Shown in pieces: positions 34,325 through 45,930 of a DNA stretch of 64,000 nucleotides. The position numbers and the translations under genes are program-made. The notes under the pieces were generated by a model. That model had not been told where the DNA came from, did no database searches, and saw only the letters and a program-made list of their open reading frames with translations. Position 1 is the stretch's first letter, and the number at the start of each line of letters is the position of its first letter. The DNA comes from Catalinimonas alkaloidigena (GTDB lineage Bacteria; Bacteroidota; Bacteroidia; Cytophagales; Cyclobacteriaceae): positions 5,647,001 through 5,711,000 of the forward strand of contig NZ_JAQFIL010000001.1 in assembly GCF_029504655.1 (NCBI RefSeq), read 5' to 3'.

Positions 34325-35212
34325 ATGACCAAAACCATTAAAATAGGACTGGTACAACAGTCAAACCAGGCGGAGGTAGATGCCAACGTTAATAAGCTCA
34401 TTCAGAATATTGAAGCCTGCGCTGCTCAGGGAGCGCAACTGGTCGTACTGCAAGAGTTACACAATAGCTTATATTTCTGCCAGACAGAAGAGACCGATGT
34501 ATTTGAGCTTGCTGAGCCTATTCCCGGCCCTTCTACTGAGCGCTTCGGAGCGGTAGCTCGCAAACTGGGCATTGTACTGGTAACCTCTCTCTTTGAAAAA
34601 AGAGCGCCCGGTATTTACCATAATACCGCCGTAGTCTTTGAGAAAGATGGTTCAATCGCTGGCAAGTATCGCAAAATGCACATCCCCGATGATCCGGCTT
34701 ATTACGAAAAGTTTTATTTCACACCTGGCGACCTGGGCTTTCAGCCTATCCAAACTTCTATAGGGAAGTTAGGCGTGTTGGTCTGCTGGGACCAGTGGTA
34801 TCCGGAAGCAGCCCGCCTCATGGCGATGGCCGGGGCAGATATGCTGATCTACCCTACCGCTATTGGTTGGGAATCTACTGATCCGGAAGAAGAAAAGCAG
34901 CGTCAAAAAGATGCGTGGGTGATCTCCCAGCGTGGACATGCGGTAGCCAATGGGCTTCCGGTAATTTCTGTCAACCGTATAGGGCATGAAGCTGACCCAT
35001 CAGGACATACCAACGGCATACAGTTTTGGGGCAACAGTTTTGTTGCCGGTCCGCAGGGGGAGTTTCTGATACAGGCAGGTAATCAGGCAGAAGAAAACCT
35101 GGTGGTAGAGGTAGATATGCACCGCTCCGAAGATGTACGCCGCATCTGGCCTTTCTTCCGTGACCGCAGGATAGATGCCTTCTCCGGCCTTACCCAAAGG
35201 TTTCTGGATTAA
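34325..35212 (+). CDS. aguB: N-carbamoylputrescine amidase
   Basis: Nitrilase-superfamily enzyme that splits N-carbamoylputrescine into putrescine, CO2 and ammonia. The catalytic triad is visible as Glu44 (LQELHNS), Lys117 (YRKMHIP) and Cys154 (VCWDQWYPEA). Length 295 residues is normal for AguB and the protein has no signal peptide. It forms an operon with agmatine deiminase, 21 bases upstream, and a strong bidirectional terminator lies 92 bases downstream. Confidence 0.95.
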   Translation: MTKTIKIGLVQQSNQAEVDANVNKLIQNIEACAAQGAQLVVLQELHNSLYFCQTEETDVFELAEPIPGPSTERFGAVARKLGIVLVTSLFEKRAPGIYHNTAVVFEKDGSIAGKYRKMHIPDDPAYYEKFYFTPGDLGFQPIQTSIGKLGVLVCWDQWYPEAARLMAMAGADMLIYPTAIGWESTDPEEEKQRQKDAWVISQRGHAVANGLPVISVNRIGHEADPSGHTNGIQFWGNSFVAGPQGEFLIQAGNQAEENLVVEVDMHRSEDVRRIWPFFRDRRIDAFSGLTQRFLD

Positions 35213-35303
35213 TTTCTTTCATTCTAATAATACAGAGCTTTTTATTCACAGAGATGAATAATGTCTTTCAAAACAGGGTGTAGGTTATTAGAATCAAACA
35301 AAA

Positions 35304-35331
35304 AAAGGTGATCTGTTGCCAGATCACCTTT
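35304..35331. terminator. Bidirectional terminator between aguB and katG
   Basis: Perfect 12-base arms AAAGGTGATCTG and CAGATCACCTTT around the loop TTGC. An A-tract precedes it and T residues follow, so it can stop both the aguA-aguB transcript and the convergent katG transcript. Confidence 0.85.
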
Positions 35332-35358
35332 GCTATTTAATGACGCCTTAATGCTGAA

Positions 35359-37626
<2,268 letters not shown>

Positions 37627-37670
37627 TTAAATTATTTTCATTAAGAACTCTAATTTACGCAATCCCTACT

Positions 37671-37688
37671 ATAATTTTTATCAATTAT
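37671..37688. promoter_or_regulatory. AT-rich palindrome upstream of katG
   Basis: ATAATT and AATTAT half-sites six bases apart, 51-68 bases upstream of the katG start. Its place and AT-rich dyad recall sites of Fur/PerR-type or OxyR-type regulators, but no consensus is fully met. Confidence 0.3.
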
Positions 37689-37976
37689 TTTTATATAATC
37701 ATAAGTAAAAATTATACTTCTATTTCCATGCTTATACCCTATTAATTTACAGAAACATAGCCCAATTCAAAAGCGTGGTAAAATAAGTGTCTACATTTTT
37801 ACCCCCAAGGTTTAACAATTGAGCATAAAAAAATTTTGCTGTTTGCTGTATTGTAGCCTCCTGTTTATACAAATTGGATGGTGCCTGCACAGCTTAAAAG
37901 GCTAAAACGCGCTACTACACCCCATGAATTTTGATTTTTATGCCTGGGTCAAAAGCATAATAGCATAACAAAAAAT

Positions 37977-38048
37977 GAGGGAGTCACTTGCTCCTTTATT
38001 GAGGTTTAAGCAAGCAATCAGGCTCTCCTGACTTTTTACTTCTCCCTC
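37977..38048 (+). ncRNA. Candidate structured RNA or leader element
   Basis: A possible closing stem GAGGGAG (37977-37983) with CTCCCTC (38042-38048) encloses two hairpins: CTTGCTCCT (37987-37995) with AGG and AGCAAG (38002-38014, with a bulge), and TCAGG-CTCT-CCTGA (38018-38031) followed by five T residues. It lies 118 bases before the small lipoprotein gene. The pyrimidine-rich 3' arm can pair in more than one register, so the fold is tentative. Confidence 0.25.
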
Positions 38049-38165
38049 CTCTCCCTCCAAAAAAACCTCTTCTTACCAGGTTACACATTTCTATAAAGAC
38101 CCACTAAGAAGTAAACCAAATCCTTTTAGGATTTCACTGAACTATCAACCTTAAACTTTTTAGTG

Positions 38166-38363
38166 ATGGCACGCAAACACCATCTTAACAGATGCATACT
38201 TACCAAACTGATTGCCATTAGCATCATCGCTTTACTATCCTGTATTGGCAGAAATGAGGGAGATGCTTCCCTACAACGCTCCTCAGGAGAAGGATACACC
38301 TATGTTACCTATCCTGAAAAAAATAGCCTTAATAAATCAATGCAGTCAAACCAAAATTTTTGA
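38166..38363 (+). CDS. Small putative lipoprotein
   Basis: A 65-residue product starting at ATG 38166 (a GTG lies directly before it). It has basic residues, a hydrophobic stretch (13-24) and the lipobox-like ALLSC with Cys26, followed by a short polar tail without known domain. The stop is eight bases before the start of a chagasin-like inhibitor gene, which suggests an operon. No homologous family is recognised. It could also be a non-functional short frame. Confidence 0.5.
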   Translation: MARKHHLNRCILTKLIAISIIALLSCIGRNEGDASLQRSSGEGYTYVTYPEKNSLNKSMQSNQNF

Positions 38364-38371
38364 TCACTACT

Positions 38372-38764
38372 ATGCTAAGATTCTTTTTGATTTATGTACT
38401 CCTCACTTTTATTATCAATCTGGATTTTGATCCTTCTCTCAGGGACAATCATCACCTTGTTTTTACTGAAGTTGACCAGCACAAAGAAATAGTAGTAAGA
38501 CAGATGGAAGTTTTCAAAATACAACTGCCCACGCAAATGGGCACTGGCTATCAATGGACTTTTAGTGAGGTAAACCATTCAGAAGTCAAGTTACTCAGTC
38601 AAATAATGCATGACGACAAACCCCTGCCCGGAGGCAGGCAATTGCAGCTATTTTCTTTAAAAGTGCTTAGCAAAGGTAGCTATAGTATCCGACTGGCGCT
38701 TAAAAGACATTGGGAAGCAAAGGCTATCCGCCATGTGGTGCTCAGGCTAAACGTCATTGAATAA
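38372..38764 (+). CDS. Chagasin-like (I42 family) cysteine protease inhibitor
   Basis: A 130-residue exported protein. The ATG at 38372 gives a hydrophobic leader (3-17); an in-frame TTG at 38360 is less likely. The three loops that enter the active site of papain-type proteases can be seen in order: GTGYQW (57-62, for NPTTGY), PGG within the 86-88 region (for GxGG) and RHWE (112-115, for RPWE). The stretch RQLQLFSLKVLSKGSYSIRL between them is also typical of I42. A periplasmic or surface inhibitor of its own or foreign cysteine proteases is likely. No cysteine protease gene is in the window. Confidence 0.8.
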   Translation: MLRFFLIYVLLTFIINLDFDPSLRDNHHLVFTEVDQHKEIVVRQMEVFKIQLPTQMGTGYQWTFSEVNHSEVKLLSQIMHDDKPLPGGRQLQLFSLKVLSKGSYSIRLALKRHWEAKAIRHVVLRLNVIE

Positions 38765-38982
38765 CTTCATTTATCATCCATTGATTCTGAATCGGTAATT
38801 TTAGGAGTTGTACGCTCTAATTTTACTGCGTAATTTCTCAATACCATAAGTTTTTTCTATTTTTTGTTTTACACGCTGTATAGTTACAGGGTGTATTATA
38901 CTCAATACGGCATAGTACTTTGCTTACTCAGCATAAGCAGTCTGGTAATATGTCATGCAACCACCTAAAATAGAAATAATCT

Positions 38983-41139
38983 ATGCGAACACCTTTCCGT
39001 CTTTTTTCTATTCCTATCATTTCATTATTGCTGTGTAGTATCTTTTTTCAGGCTTCTTGTGCCAAGGCATTCCGAAAAGATACCATCGCACCCCCAGGGT
39101 GGCAATCGCTCAAGTCGGTTAAAGATTTCTGGGAAGCTTATCCCGATAGAATGCGTACCCTCATTGATGCGCTGGATCTCAGTTATCCAGGTTTACAAAG
39201 TGTGCAGCAGGCCGTACAGCAGGGTGATACCCTGGCGGCCGGAGAAGCAATTGTAAATTATTACCGAAATGCTGACTCCGGTTCCTGGCTACGGACAAGC
39301 TCTGAGCAAATGTCGGCTGATAAGGTTAGCAAAGAAGCTCATCAGCTTATCCATGATACAGTCAGCTTCAGCGGACTAACCGCAGCGGTACGCCTTACAG
39401 AAAGCGGGGGCTGGGACTGGGATTATCGCGGCCCTGACAAAGATGATGAGTTTGGCTACTCACTCAATGGGCAGAAATATCTTCCGATACTGCTGGAAGC
39501 CTGGCAGAAAAGTGGTGAGGCAAAATATGCTGAAAAATATGAACAGCTACTCAAAGACTGGATAGTCCACCACCCCTTACCTCCCAAGGAGGATTCTATC
39601 TACCTGGTGCTTAACTCCGGAGACGCACTGGACTGGAGAGATATAGGAGAAGTGCAGTGGCGTGATCTGGAAGCCGGGCATCGCTTAGGCGCTTCCTGGC
39701 CGCAGACTTTCTATGGTTTTCAGCCGGCGGAAGCGTTTAGCCCCGCAGCACGCCTGCTACTGCTGGCCAGCATCCCTGAGCAGACTTACTATCTGAGAAA
39801 TTATCATAAGCAGGGCCACAACTGGACGACTATGGAAATGAATGGCCTTGCCCTTGCAGGACTGGCCTTTCCTGAATTTAAAGAGGCTGACGCCTGGGCA
39901 GAATATGCACTGGAAGTGATGCGGAAAGAAATTAACCGTCAGGTATATCCTGATGGCGTACAAACAGAATTGTCTACCAAAACCCAGTGGGTAGCACTGA
40001 ACAGATTTGAATCCGTGGCCCAGAACTTTGAGCATGCAGGACGCGAAGTACCAGATAGCTATCTCCGCAGGATTGAAGAGATGTACAATTATATGGCTTA
40101 TGCCATGCGTCCCGACGGACACCAACCCCTCAATAATGATTCAGACCGTGAAGATCTGCGTCCCCGGGTACTCACGGCAGCTCGGACTTACGACCGCCCT
40201 GACTGGCAGTGGATTGCTACCAATGGTGCGGAAGGTGTACAACCTGAGGGTTTGCCTACCACAGTATTTCCCTGGGCAGGTATCAACGTGATGCGCAATG
40301 GCTGGGACGGAGAAGCACACTGGGCTTTCTTTGATGCCGGTCCTTTCGGTACTGGCCATCAGCACAGTGACAAGCTCCATATCTCAATAGCCGCTTATGG
40401 CAGAGACTTGCTCGTTGATGGCGGACGCTTTACACATAAAGACTACTTCAGTTTTGACCCTGGTATGTGGCGGGGTTACTTCCGTAGCTCTTTCTCGCAT
40501 AATGTGATATTAGTAGACGGCAAAGCACAAAACGGTGGTCCTACTATGGTGGAAGCGCCACTTGAAGAAGGGACAGACTATGTGAATACACCCGAGTTTG
40601 ATTATGCAAGAGGAACTTTCTCCTCCGGCTTCAATGGGGTGGAAGGTGAAGTGGAACATAGCCGAGCGGTACTTTATGTGAAAGGCAAATATTGGGTAGT
40701 AGTAGACCATATTGATACAGATGGCCCTCATCAGTTGGAAGCACTCTGGCACTACGCTCCCCATTGTACCGTCAGCATAGAAGGGAAAGAGGTGGTGAGC
40801 ACTGATGAAGGAGAAGGCAATCTGCGCATTGTACCGCTTGGCGCAACTGACTGGAAGGTAGAAATGGTTCAGGGAAAGGAAGAGCCTTATAAGCAGGGGT
40901 GGTACAGCGCTGACTATGGCAAGAAAGTCCCTAATCCTACGCTGGTATACACTGCTGATATTGATGAACCTTCTACTTTTGCCTGGCTACTTATGCCTGC
41001 CAAAGGTAAAGTCCCTGAGGTAAAAGCAGAAATTATCAGCAGCACAGATGAAGGTGTAGCAGTACAGGTCACAGAGGCGGGTAAAGTTCCCATCACTGTG
41101 AATGTACCTCTAACGCAGGGTACACCGGGAATAAAATAG
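38983..41139 (+). CDS. Secreted heparinase II/III-like polysaccharide lyase
   Basis: A 718-residue exported protein with a signal peptide ending near QASCAKA (possible lipid Cys). The first part is an alpha-helical toroid (LRNYHKQGHNWTTMEMNGLA, NRQVYPDGVQTELSTKTQW) and the last part a beta-sheet domain (GTGHQHSDKLHISIAAYGR, VDGGRFTHKDYFSF, FSHNVILVDGK), the normal order of heparinase II/III-like enzymes, which cleave uronate-containing chains by beta-elimination. The NWTTMEMNGLA and HQHSDK motifs carry the residues usually linked to catalysis. The family includes lyases for heparin, alginate and other uronans; the substrate cannot be told here. Sulfatase and uronate genes elsewhere in the window make an acidic glycan plausible. 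Confidence 0.85.
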   Translation: MRTPFRLFSIPIISLLLCSIFFQASCAKAFRKDTIAPPGWQSLKSVKDFWEAYPDRMRTLIDALDLSYPGLQSVQQAVQQGDTLAAGEAIVNYYRNADSGSWLRTSSEQMSADKVSKEAHQLIHDTVSFSGLTAAVRLTESGGWDWDYRGPDKDDEFGYSLNGQKYLPILLEAWQKSGEAKYAEKYEQLLKDWIVHHPLPPKEDSIYLVLNSGDALDWRDIGEVQWRDLEAGHRLGASWPQTFYGFQPAEAFSPAARLLLLASIPEQTYYLRNYHKQGHNWTTMEMNGLALAGLAFPEFKEADAWAEYALEVMRKEINRQVYPDGVQTELSTKTQWVALNRFESVAQNFEHAGREVPDSYLRRIEEMYNYMAYAMRPDGHQPLNNDSDREDLRPRVLTAARTYDRPDWQWIATNGAEGVQPEGLPTTVFPWAGINVMRNGWDGEAHWAFFDAGPFGTGHQHSDKLHISIAAYGRDLLVDGGRFTHKDYFSFDPGMWRGYFRSSFSHNVILVDGKAQNGGPTMVEAPLEEGTDYVNTPEFDYARGTFSSGFNGVEGEVEHSRAVLYVKGKYWVVVDHIDTDGPHQLEALWHYAPHCTVSIEGKEVVSTDEGEGNLRIVPLGATDWKVEMVQGKEEPYKQGWYSADYGKKVPNPTLVYTADIDEPSTFAWLLMPAKGKVPEVKAEIISSTDEGVAVQVTEAGKVPITVNVPLTQGTPGIK

Positions 41140-41173
41140 GACTAAGTTGTTGCCGGCATATAAGGGTTCAATA

Positions 41174-41204
41174 GATCTGCCAAACTGTAATAGTTTAGCA
41201 GATC
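41174..41204. terminator. Hairpin between convergent genes
   Basis: GATCTGC and GCAGATC arms with an inner AAACT/AGTTT pair and one mismatch, located between the lyase and the PIG-L gene, which converge. No strong T-tract on either side; probably a shared terminator. Confidence 0.5.
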
Positions 41205-41246
41205 CACCTATTTCATTTCGATCATTGAGGCTTGGATTTTTGGAAA

Positions 41247-43814
41247 CTACCTCCCGGTTTCCGGACTCTTGCCAATAGAGATCATATTGGTAAGCAGACG
41301 ATATGCTCCGGGGACTCCGGCAGGAAGCTCTCTAAAGAAAGATAAGCCCGAGTATATATAATACCCTTTTCCGTACCTGGCTACCAGTAACGATCCTTTT
41401 TTGGGATCTTCTCCCGGATCATTCATGGAAAGCACAGGCTCAAATTGCTCTTCATCCCATTCATCAGGAAAATACAAGCCTCTCTCCTGTACCCAGTTAT
41501 CAAAATCTTGTGTAGTAATTTTGTTGGGCGTATTCAGCAGAGGGTGGTCTTCCTGTAAAAAACGAACTTCAGCCTTTTCGTCAGCCACACGATCACGGGA
41601 TATGTTAAGCTTATAAGGAGAAAAATTCTGCGTAAGCAACATATGTCCGGTATTGTATTGAGTGATCAGCGTCCCTCCCTTCTCTACATATTGTAACAGC
41701 TTGCTGTTTTGGTACCTCAACCAATCCACTGTATTGTACGCTCGTATTCCGATCATAATCGCATCATAAGTGCTCAGCTGACTTACGTCCATATCATCAC
41801 TGCTTAAAATAGATACGTTATAACCAATTTCCTCCAAAGCTTTGGGCACTTCATCTCCGGCCCCCATAATGTAGCCGATGGTTTCCCCCTCTTTGCGAAT
41901 ATCAAGTTTCACCAATTGTGCCGATGCTGTCGGAAAAAGCGTTTGGGTAGGAATATGCTCGTAAGCAATGGTAAGCATGCTCTGAGCATACGACTCTCCG
42001 GACTGCTCAGCTACGGCCTTTACCTCTCCCACGCTCTGAGCTTGTGGAGGCAGCACGCTAAAGACAAACTCTTCTTCCTGTCCTTTTAGCGCGATACTGT
42101 AATCAAATGAAGAAGGATCAGACGCCCAGCCATCTGGAAGGTCCAACGAAACTTTTCCTTCAATACCAGATTTTCCTGCCTTTACAGTTACATGGATCGC
42201 CTTAGCTTCCTGTTCGGCAAATACATGCACATCACCTTCTATTTCAACATAGACCGGTGGCGTAATGATAAAAGGGCGATAGGTTTCACCAGAACGCGCA
42301 TCATTTCTTTTGTATACTACAGGAACTTTTATATCTAGAGGCCTGCTGTCCACAGTAAGTTTGAAAATACCTTCTACCGCCGGTGGCGTATCATCCAGCC
42401 CAATCAACTGCTGATCATCTACCGTAAAGCTGAACCCATCGTGTGGCTTGCGCAGCCAGTAAGGGCCCGAATATGGCAGATCCTGAGGAATCAGTACGTC
42501 TGTCTTGTAATCCAAAGGTTTATTATCCTCAAGTGCGGTATTGATCGTTGTATCTTTACTGATACTGGTAAAAGAAACACTTCTCAATTCTACGGGCACG
42601 GCAGAGCGGTTGATTGCTTCTACATTAAGTACTACTGAATCTCCCGGTGTGGTAGAGTATTCGGCGATACCTGAGCGGCTGTTGGAGCGAAACCTGCGGC
42701 TGAGCGCGTTGGTACCACTGCGTACTTCCAGATACAAACCCAGGCAAGCCTTGATAACTTTATCTAGTTCTTCTCTTTTTACGCTCTTCCAATACCCATC
42801 TTCCAGCTGGTTCAGTGCTTCAGAAGCATCCATGAGTTTGGAAACAACGGCAGCAGGATTTTCCGGACGAAAAGAAGTGTATGCCTGCGCCAGAAGCTGC
42901 CCTACTTTCTCCCCTCCTTCTACCCTGGACCAGCTGGTATTAATACCATCAAATAGTTCATCTTCAGCCATCTCACCTTTGACATGTCTGAAGTACTCAA
43001 CATCAGGTCCTCTGGAGCCGGTAGCCCCAAAACCCTGACTCTGGTGTTTGCTGCGACTCTCAGCAGCAATTTCAGTTACTGACTTGCCCAGCAGCGGGTT
43101 GTATGCCCCCAGGTCTATGCTAAGGATGGAGTCATTATCTACACTTTTTTTCTCTATGTCTTCTGTCATCCAGCTGCTTTCGTTAAATACCAGGCGGGTA
43201 GGCTGCCACAGCTCTACGTATTTTAGCTGTTCGGGAAATGCTTCCGGATCAGCAGCCAGGTCAAAAGCTTCCGCTGCCAGTATCCCTGATGTGGTATGAT
43301 GACCGTGGCCTGCTCTCTCGTCAGGGGGAAAACGGGTAATCATTACATCTGGCTGAAACTTACGGATCACCCAAACTACATCGGAAAGTATTTTGTCTTT
43401 ATCCCAAAGCTCCAGCGTTTCTTCGGCAGTTTTAGAGTAGCCAAAGTCAATGGCTCTGCTAAAGAATTGCTTGCTTCCATCTACACTACGTGCCTGAATC
43501 AGCTCCTGGCTGCGCAATACGCCCAGTTTTTCCCTGATTTCAGGGCCGATAAGATTTTGTCCGCCATCACCGCGGGTAAGGGCCAAATAGCCGGTGTTCA
43601 TGAGTTTAGTTTGTGAGAGGTAACCGATCACCACCTGATTCTCGTCGTCAGGGTGCGCTGCCACATAAAGTGCAGTACCCAGGCTGTTTAGCTTCTTCAG
43701 CGCCAGTTGAATCTCAGCCGCTGAAAGTTTTTCAGGTGCCTGGGCAATGGCCGCGAAATGATATGTCAGGAAAAATAGTATAGTCAGGAGACTAGCACGA
43801 TACTTTGTATTCAT
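41247..43814 (-). CDS. Secreted PIG-L family deacetylase with C-terminal extension
   Basis: An 855-residue exported protein (signal peptide ending near AAIAQA). The N-terminal 250 residues form the PIG-L/LmbE zinc deacetylase domain: AAHPDDENQ (52-60) and GHGHHTTSG (169-177, His170, His172 and His173) supply the metal ligands. The middle is beta-rich, NPCBM- or Ig-like, and the last 220 residues resemble a glutamine-amidotransferase-fold domain (DAIMIGIRAYNTVDW, EKGGTLITQYNTGHML). PIG-L enzymes remove acetyl groups from GlcNAc-type sugars, but large secreted members are poorly studied. A sugar-modifying role at the cell surface is the likeliest reading. Confidence 0.85.
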   Translation of the reverse strand: MNTKYRASLLTILFFLTYHFAAIAQAPEKLSAAEIQLALKKLNSLGTALYVAAHPDDENQVVIGYLSQTKLMNTGYLALTRGDGGQNLIGPEIREKLGVLRSQELIQARSVDGSKQFFSRAIDFGYSKTAEETLELWDKDKILSDVVWVIRKFQPDVMITRFPPDERAGHGHHTTSGILAAEAFDLAADPEAFPEQLKYVELWQPTRLVFNESSWMTEDIEKKSVDNDSILSIDLGAYNPLLGKSVTEIAAESRSKHQSQGFGATGSRGPDVEYFRHVKGEMAEDELFDGINTSWSRVEGGEKVGQLLAQAYTSFRPENPAAVVSKLMDASEALNQLEDGYWKSVKREELDKVIKACLGLYLEVRSGTNALSRRFRSNSRSGIAEYSTTPGDSVVLNVEAINRSAVPVELRSVSFTSISKDTTINTALEDNKPLDYKTDVLIPQDLPYSGPYWLRKPHDGFSFTVDDQQLIGLDDTPPAVEGIFKLTVDSRPLDIKVPVVYKRNDARSGETYRPFIITPPVYVEIEGDVHVFAEQEAKAIHVTVKAGKSGIEGKVSLDLPDGWASDPSSFDYSIALKGQEEEFVFSVLPPQAQSVGEVKAVAEQSGESYAQSMLTIAYEHIPTQTLFPTASAQLVKLDIRKEGETIGYIMGAGDEVPKALEEIGYNVSILSSDDMDVSQLSTYDAIMIGIRAYNTVDWLRYQNSKLLQYVEKGGTLITQYNTGHMLLTQNFSPYKLNISRDRVADEKAEVRFLQEDHPLLNTPNKITTQDFDNWVQERGLYFPDEWDEEQFEPVLSMNDPGEDPKKGSLLVARYGKGYYIYSGLSFFRELPAGVPGAYRLLTNMISIGKSPETGR

Positions 43815-44164
43815 ACAAAATGAATTTTAGCTAATTCGGGAGATTAACAAATTTAAGAATTAATATAAGAAGAGAAATTCCGCTTACAAGTTTGTCTGAA
43901 GTTTCTTTTTTTCTGATCATTGCAGTATTCAACGCAAGTTAAATAGGAGATAACTTTAAGTTTCCAACGATTATGATAGATTTTGTATTAGCGAAATCTA
44001 TATTCAACGCAGATTTTAGACCAAAGGTATCATCTCATCTACATACGAGAGCCACGTTCTTGAGAGATGCTTTACAAAGGGAACTTCTCTATGCTTATCT
44101 TCCTTAAACATCAGTATTCTTTTATCATCAATATTTCTAATACGCTCAAATTTATAGCGATATT
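43815..44164. other. Intergenic region with a repeated 11-mer and a possible micro-ORF
   Basis: 350 bases between divergent genes. TATTCAACGCA occurs at 43926-43936 and 44001-44011. A 44-codon frame starts at ATG 43973 and stops at 44107; it is preceded by an AGGAGA stretch some 23 bases upstream, too far for a good ribosome site. Its product has no recognised relatives, so it is not called as a gene. Confidence 0.35.
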
Positions 44165-44365
44165 ATGACTGTTTTTGTAAATGAAGAGCCTCTGCGTTTA
44201 TTCAGAGGGGCTAATGTGGGTGATGCGATCATGAAGTATTCAGAGTCAATTTTTCGTGACATTCTATCCAGAAGAAAAGTGGTGACCAACGCCACCGGCA
44301 AGGCTTTGCCACTACAGGGCGATGTGCATGATGGTGACCGTTTTGTGGTAACCTCTTCACAGTGA
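44165..44365 (+). CDS. Small hypothetical protein, possibly beta-grasp fold
   Basis: 66 residues without signal peptide or membrane segment. The pattern TVFVNEEPLRLFRGANVGDAI ... ALPLQGDVHDGDRFVV (given here only in part) recalls small ubiquitin-like, ThiS/MoaD-type beta-grasp proteins in strand spacing, but the C-terminus lacks the Gly-Gly that sulfur carriers need, so a carrier role is unlikely. A membrane protein gene follows 56 bases later. Function unknown. Confidence 0.55.
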   Translation: MTVFVNEEPLRLFRGANVGDAIMKYSESIFRDILSRRKVVTNATGKALPLQGDVHDGDRFVVTSSQ

Positions 44366-44421
44366 CCATTTCATGGCGACCATAAATAATTAAGCTTTTG
44401 GAAATCTAGACTTTGAATGTA

Positions 44422-44994
44422 ATGCTGGGCAAAAAAACCGAGTGGCTGATTCGTATATCTGGTAGTGCTTTGCTATTTCTTGCTTTTTATAAACTGTACA
44501 CTCGTCCGCTTACCCATAGTTATCACGAAGCTTTTCTTTTCCTGCACTTACAGCTTGTACTCTGGCTTATGCTGTTGCTGATTATGGCACTTGTCAGTAG
44601 TAGTTTCTCAAAGCGGAAAAACCAATGGGCTATAATTATTTTATCATTTCTATTATTAGCGCCTTATCCTTTTTTTCACCAGAGGTTTACAGCGCAGGCT
44701 GAGCAACACTTTTTTCAGCAGCGTTATACATATTTTGAGCAGATCAACCGGCAAACTTTAGATAAAACTACCGCTGCTGACGAAGAGAAATTATATAATC
44801 AGTTGGCTTCCATAGATGTGAGGAGCTATGAAAAAGGAGAAAACTACGTCGCTTATTGGGTAGACCGCATGCCTGAACAAAGGAATGGGTTTATTTTTTT
44901 GCTTGAGGGACAAATACCTGACAAACTCTTTGGATATCCGGTAAAGCAAACGAAACATATTGGAAAAAACTGGTTTAGTTTTTCCTCAGAATAG
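44422..44994 (+). CDS. Hypothetical membrane protein
   Basis: About 190 residues from the ATG at 44422 (an in-frame TTG nine bases earlier is less likely). Three hydrophobic segments lie near 8-25, 38-60 and 68-83, followed by a soluble C-terminal part of about 100 residues without recognised motifs. It may be co-transcribed with the 66-residue protein just upstream. No family can be named. Confidence 0.65.
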   Translation: MLGKKTEWLIRISGSALLFLAFYKLYTRPLTHSYHEAFLFLHLQLVLWLMLLLIMALVSSSFSKRKNQWAIIILSFLLLAPYPFFHQRFTAQAEQHFFQQRYTYFEQINRQTLDKTTAADEEKLYNQLASIDVRSYEKGENYVAYWVDRMPEQRNGFIFLLEGQIPDKLFGYPVKQTKHIGKNWFSFSSE

Positions 44995-45213
44995 GCTCAT
45001 ATTTATACTAGCACCGATTTTGTTTCCTAATCAATAGCAAAATCTTTAATTTACCCCCACTTATGAGCCAAGCATTGAACGAACAGCTCTTATCTTCAGA
45101 TACATAAGCATTTTATGGCTTATCTCTTAGGTTACTATCTCGGTGAGTCCTTCAGATTTCAATGCTTGCTCGGGAGTATAAATTTTATCTTTTCAAATTC
45201 ATTTGAACAAAGC

Positions 45214-45885
45214 ATGACGAAAAAAACCTACTTAGCACTCACTTTAGCGGCCAGCATGTTTGCCTGCCAGCAGCCTTCCAGCGACAGCACCTCAGAAAAC
45301 GACAGCAGTAGCAATACTGAAGCGGTAAGCTCTTCTTCCGAAGAAGCTGAATTTCAACCAATCTTCAATGGTGAGAATCTTGATGGCTGGAAAATTCACG
45401 GTACCGAAAAGTGGTATGTAGAGGACGGGCAGATCATTTGTGAAAGTGGACCGGATGCAGCTTATGGCTACCTGGCAACTGAAAAATCTTACAAAGACTT
45501 TATCCTGGAACTGGAGTTCAGACAAGAGGCAGATGGTAATAGCGGTGTCTTCTTCCGCTCTTCACTGGATGGGACCAAAATCAGCGGCTGGCAGGTTGAA
45601 GTAGCTCCTCCCGGTAACGATACCGGAGGTATCTACGAATCATATGGTCGGGGTTGGCTGGAGCAGATTCCTGAGGAGAAAGAAGATATCCTGAATATGG
45701 GAGAATGGAACAAGATGCGTATTGAAGTCATCGGTGACAAAGTAAGTACCTACCTGAACGGAGAAGAAATGGTAGTACTGGAAGATGAAAAAATCGGAGA
45801 TGCCAACGGTTCTATCGCATTACAAATCCATGATGGAGGTGGAATCAAAGTGAGGTGGAGAGATTTGCGAGTAAAAGAAATGTAG
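45214..45885 (+). CDS. DUF1080 (3-keto-disaccharide hydrolase type) lipoprotein
   Basis: A 223-residue lipoprotein from the ATG at 45214, with lipobox SMFAC (Cys18) and a Ser/Asp/Glu-rich linker. An upstream ATG at 45115 in frame would bury the signal. One DUF1080 domain follows: FNGENLDGWKIHG, GNSGVFFRSS and the NKMRIEVIGDKVSTYLNGEE region give the concanavalin-like fold. Members are annotated as 3-keto-disaccharide hydrolases, linked to Gfo/Idh oxidoreductases that make 3-keto sugars. Two exported Gfo/Idh proteins are encoded 30 kb away, so the link is only suggestive. Confidence 0.9.
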   Translation: MTKKTYLALTLAASMFACQQPSSDSTSENDSSSNTEAVSSSSEEAEFQPIFNGENLDGWKIHGTEKWYVEDGQIICESGPDAAYGYLATEKSYKDFILELEFRQEADGNSGVFFRSSLDGTKISGWQVEVAPPGNDTGGIYESYGRGWLEQIPEEKEDILNMGEWNKMRIEVIGDKVSTYLNGEEMVVLEDEKIGDANGSIALQIHDGGGIKVRWRDLRVKEM

Positions 45886-45930
45886 ACACCAAACTTCTGA
45901 AGAACCAATGATTCTTCGGCTAACCTCTTA

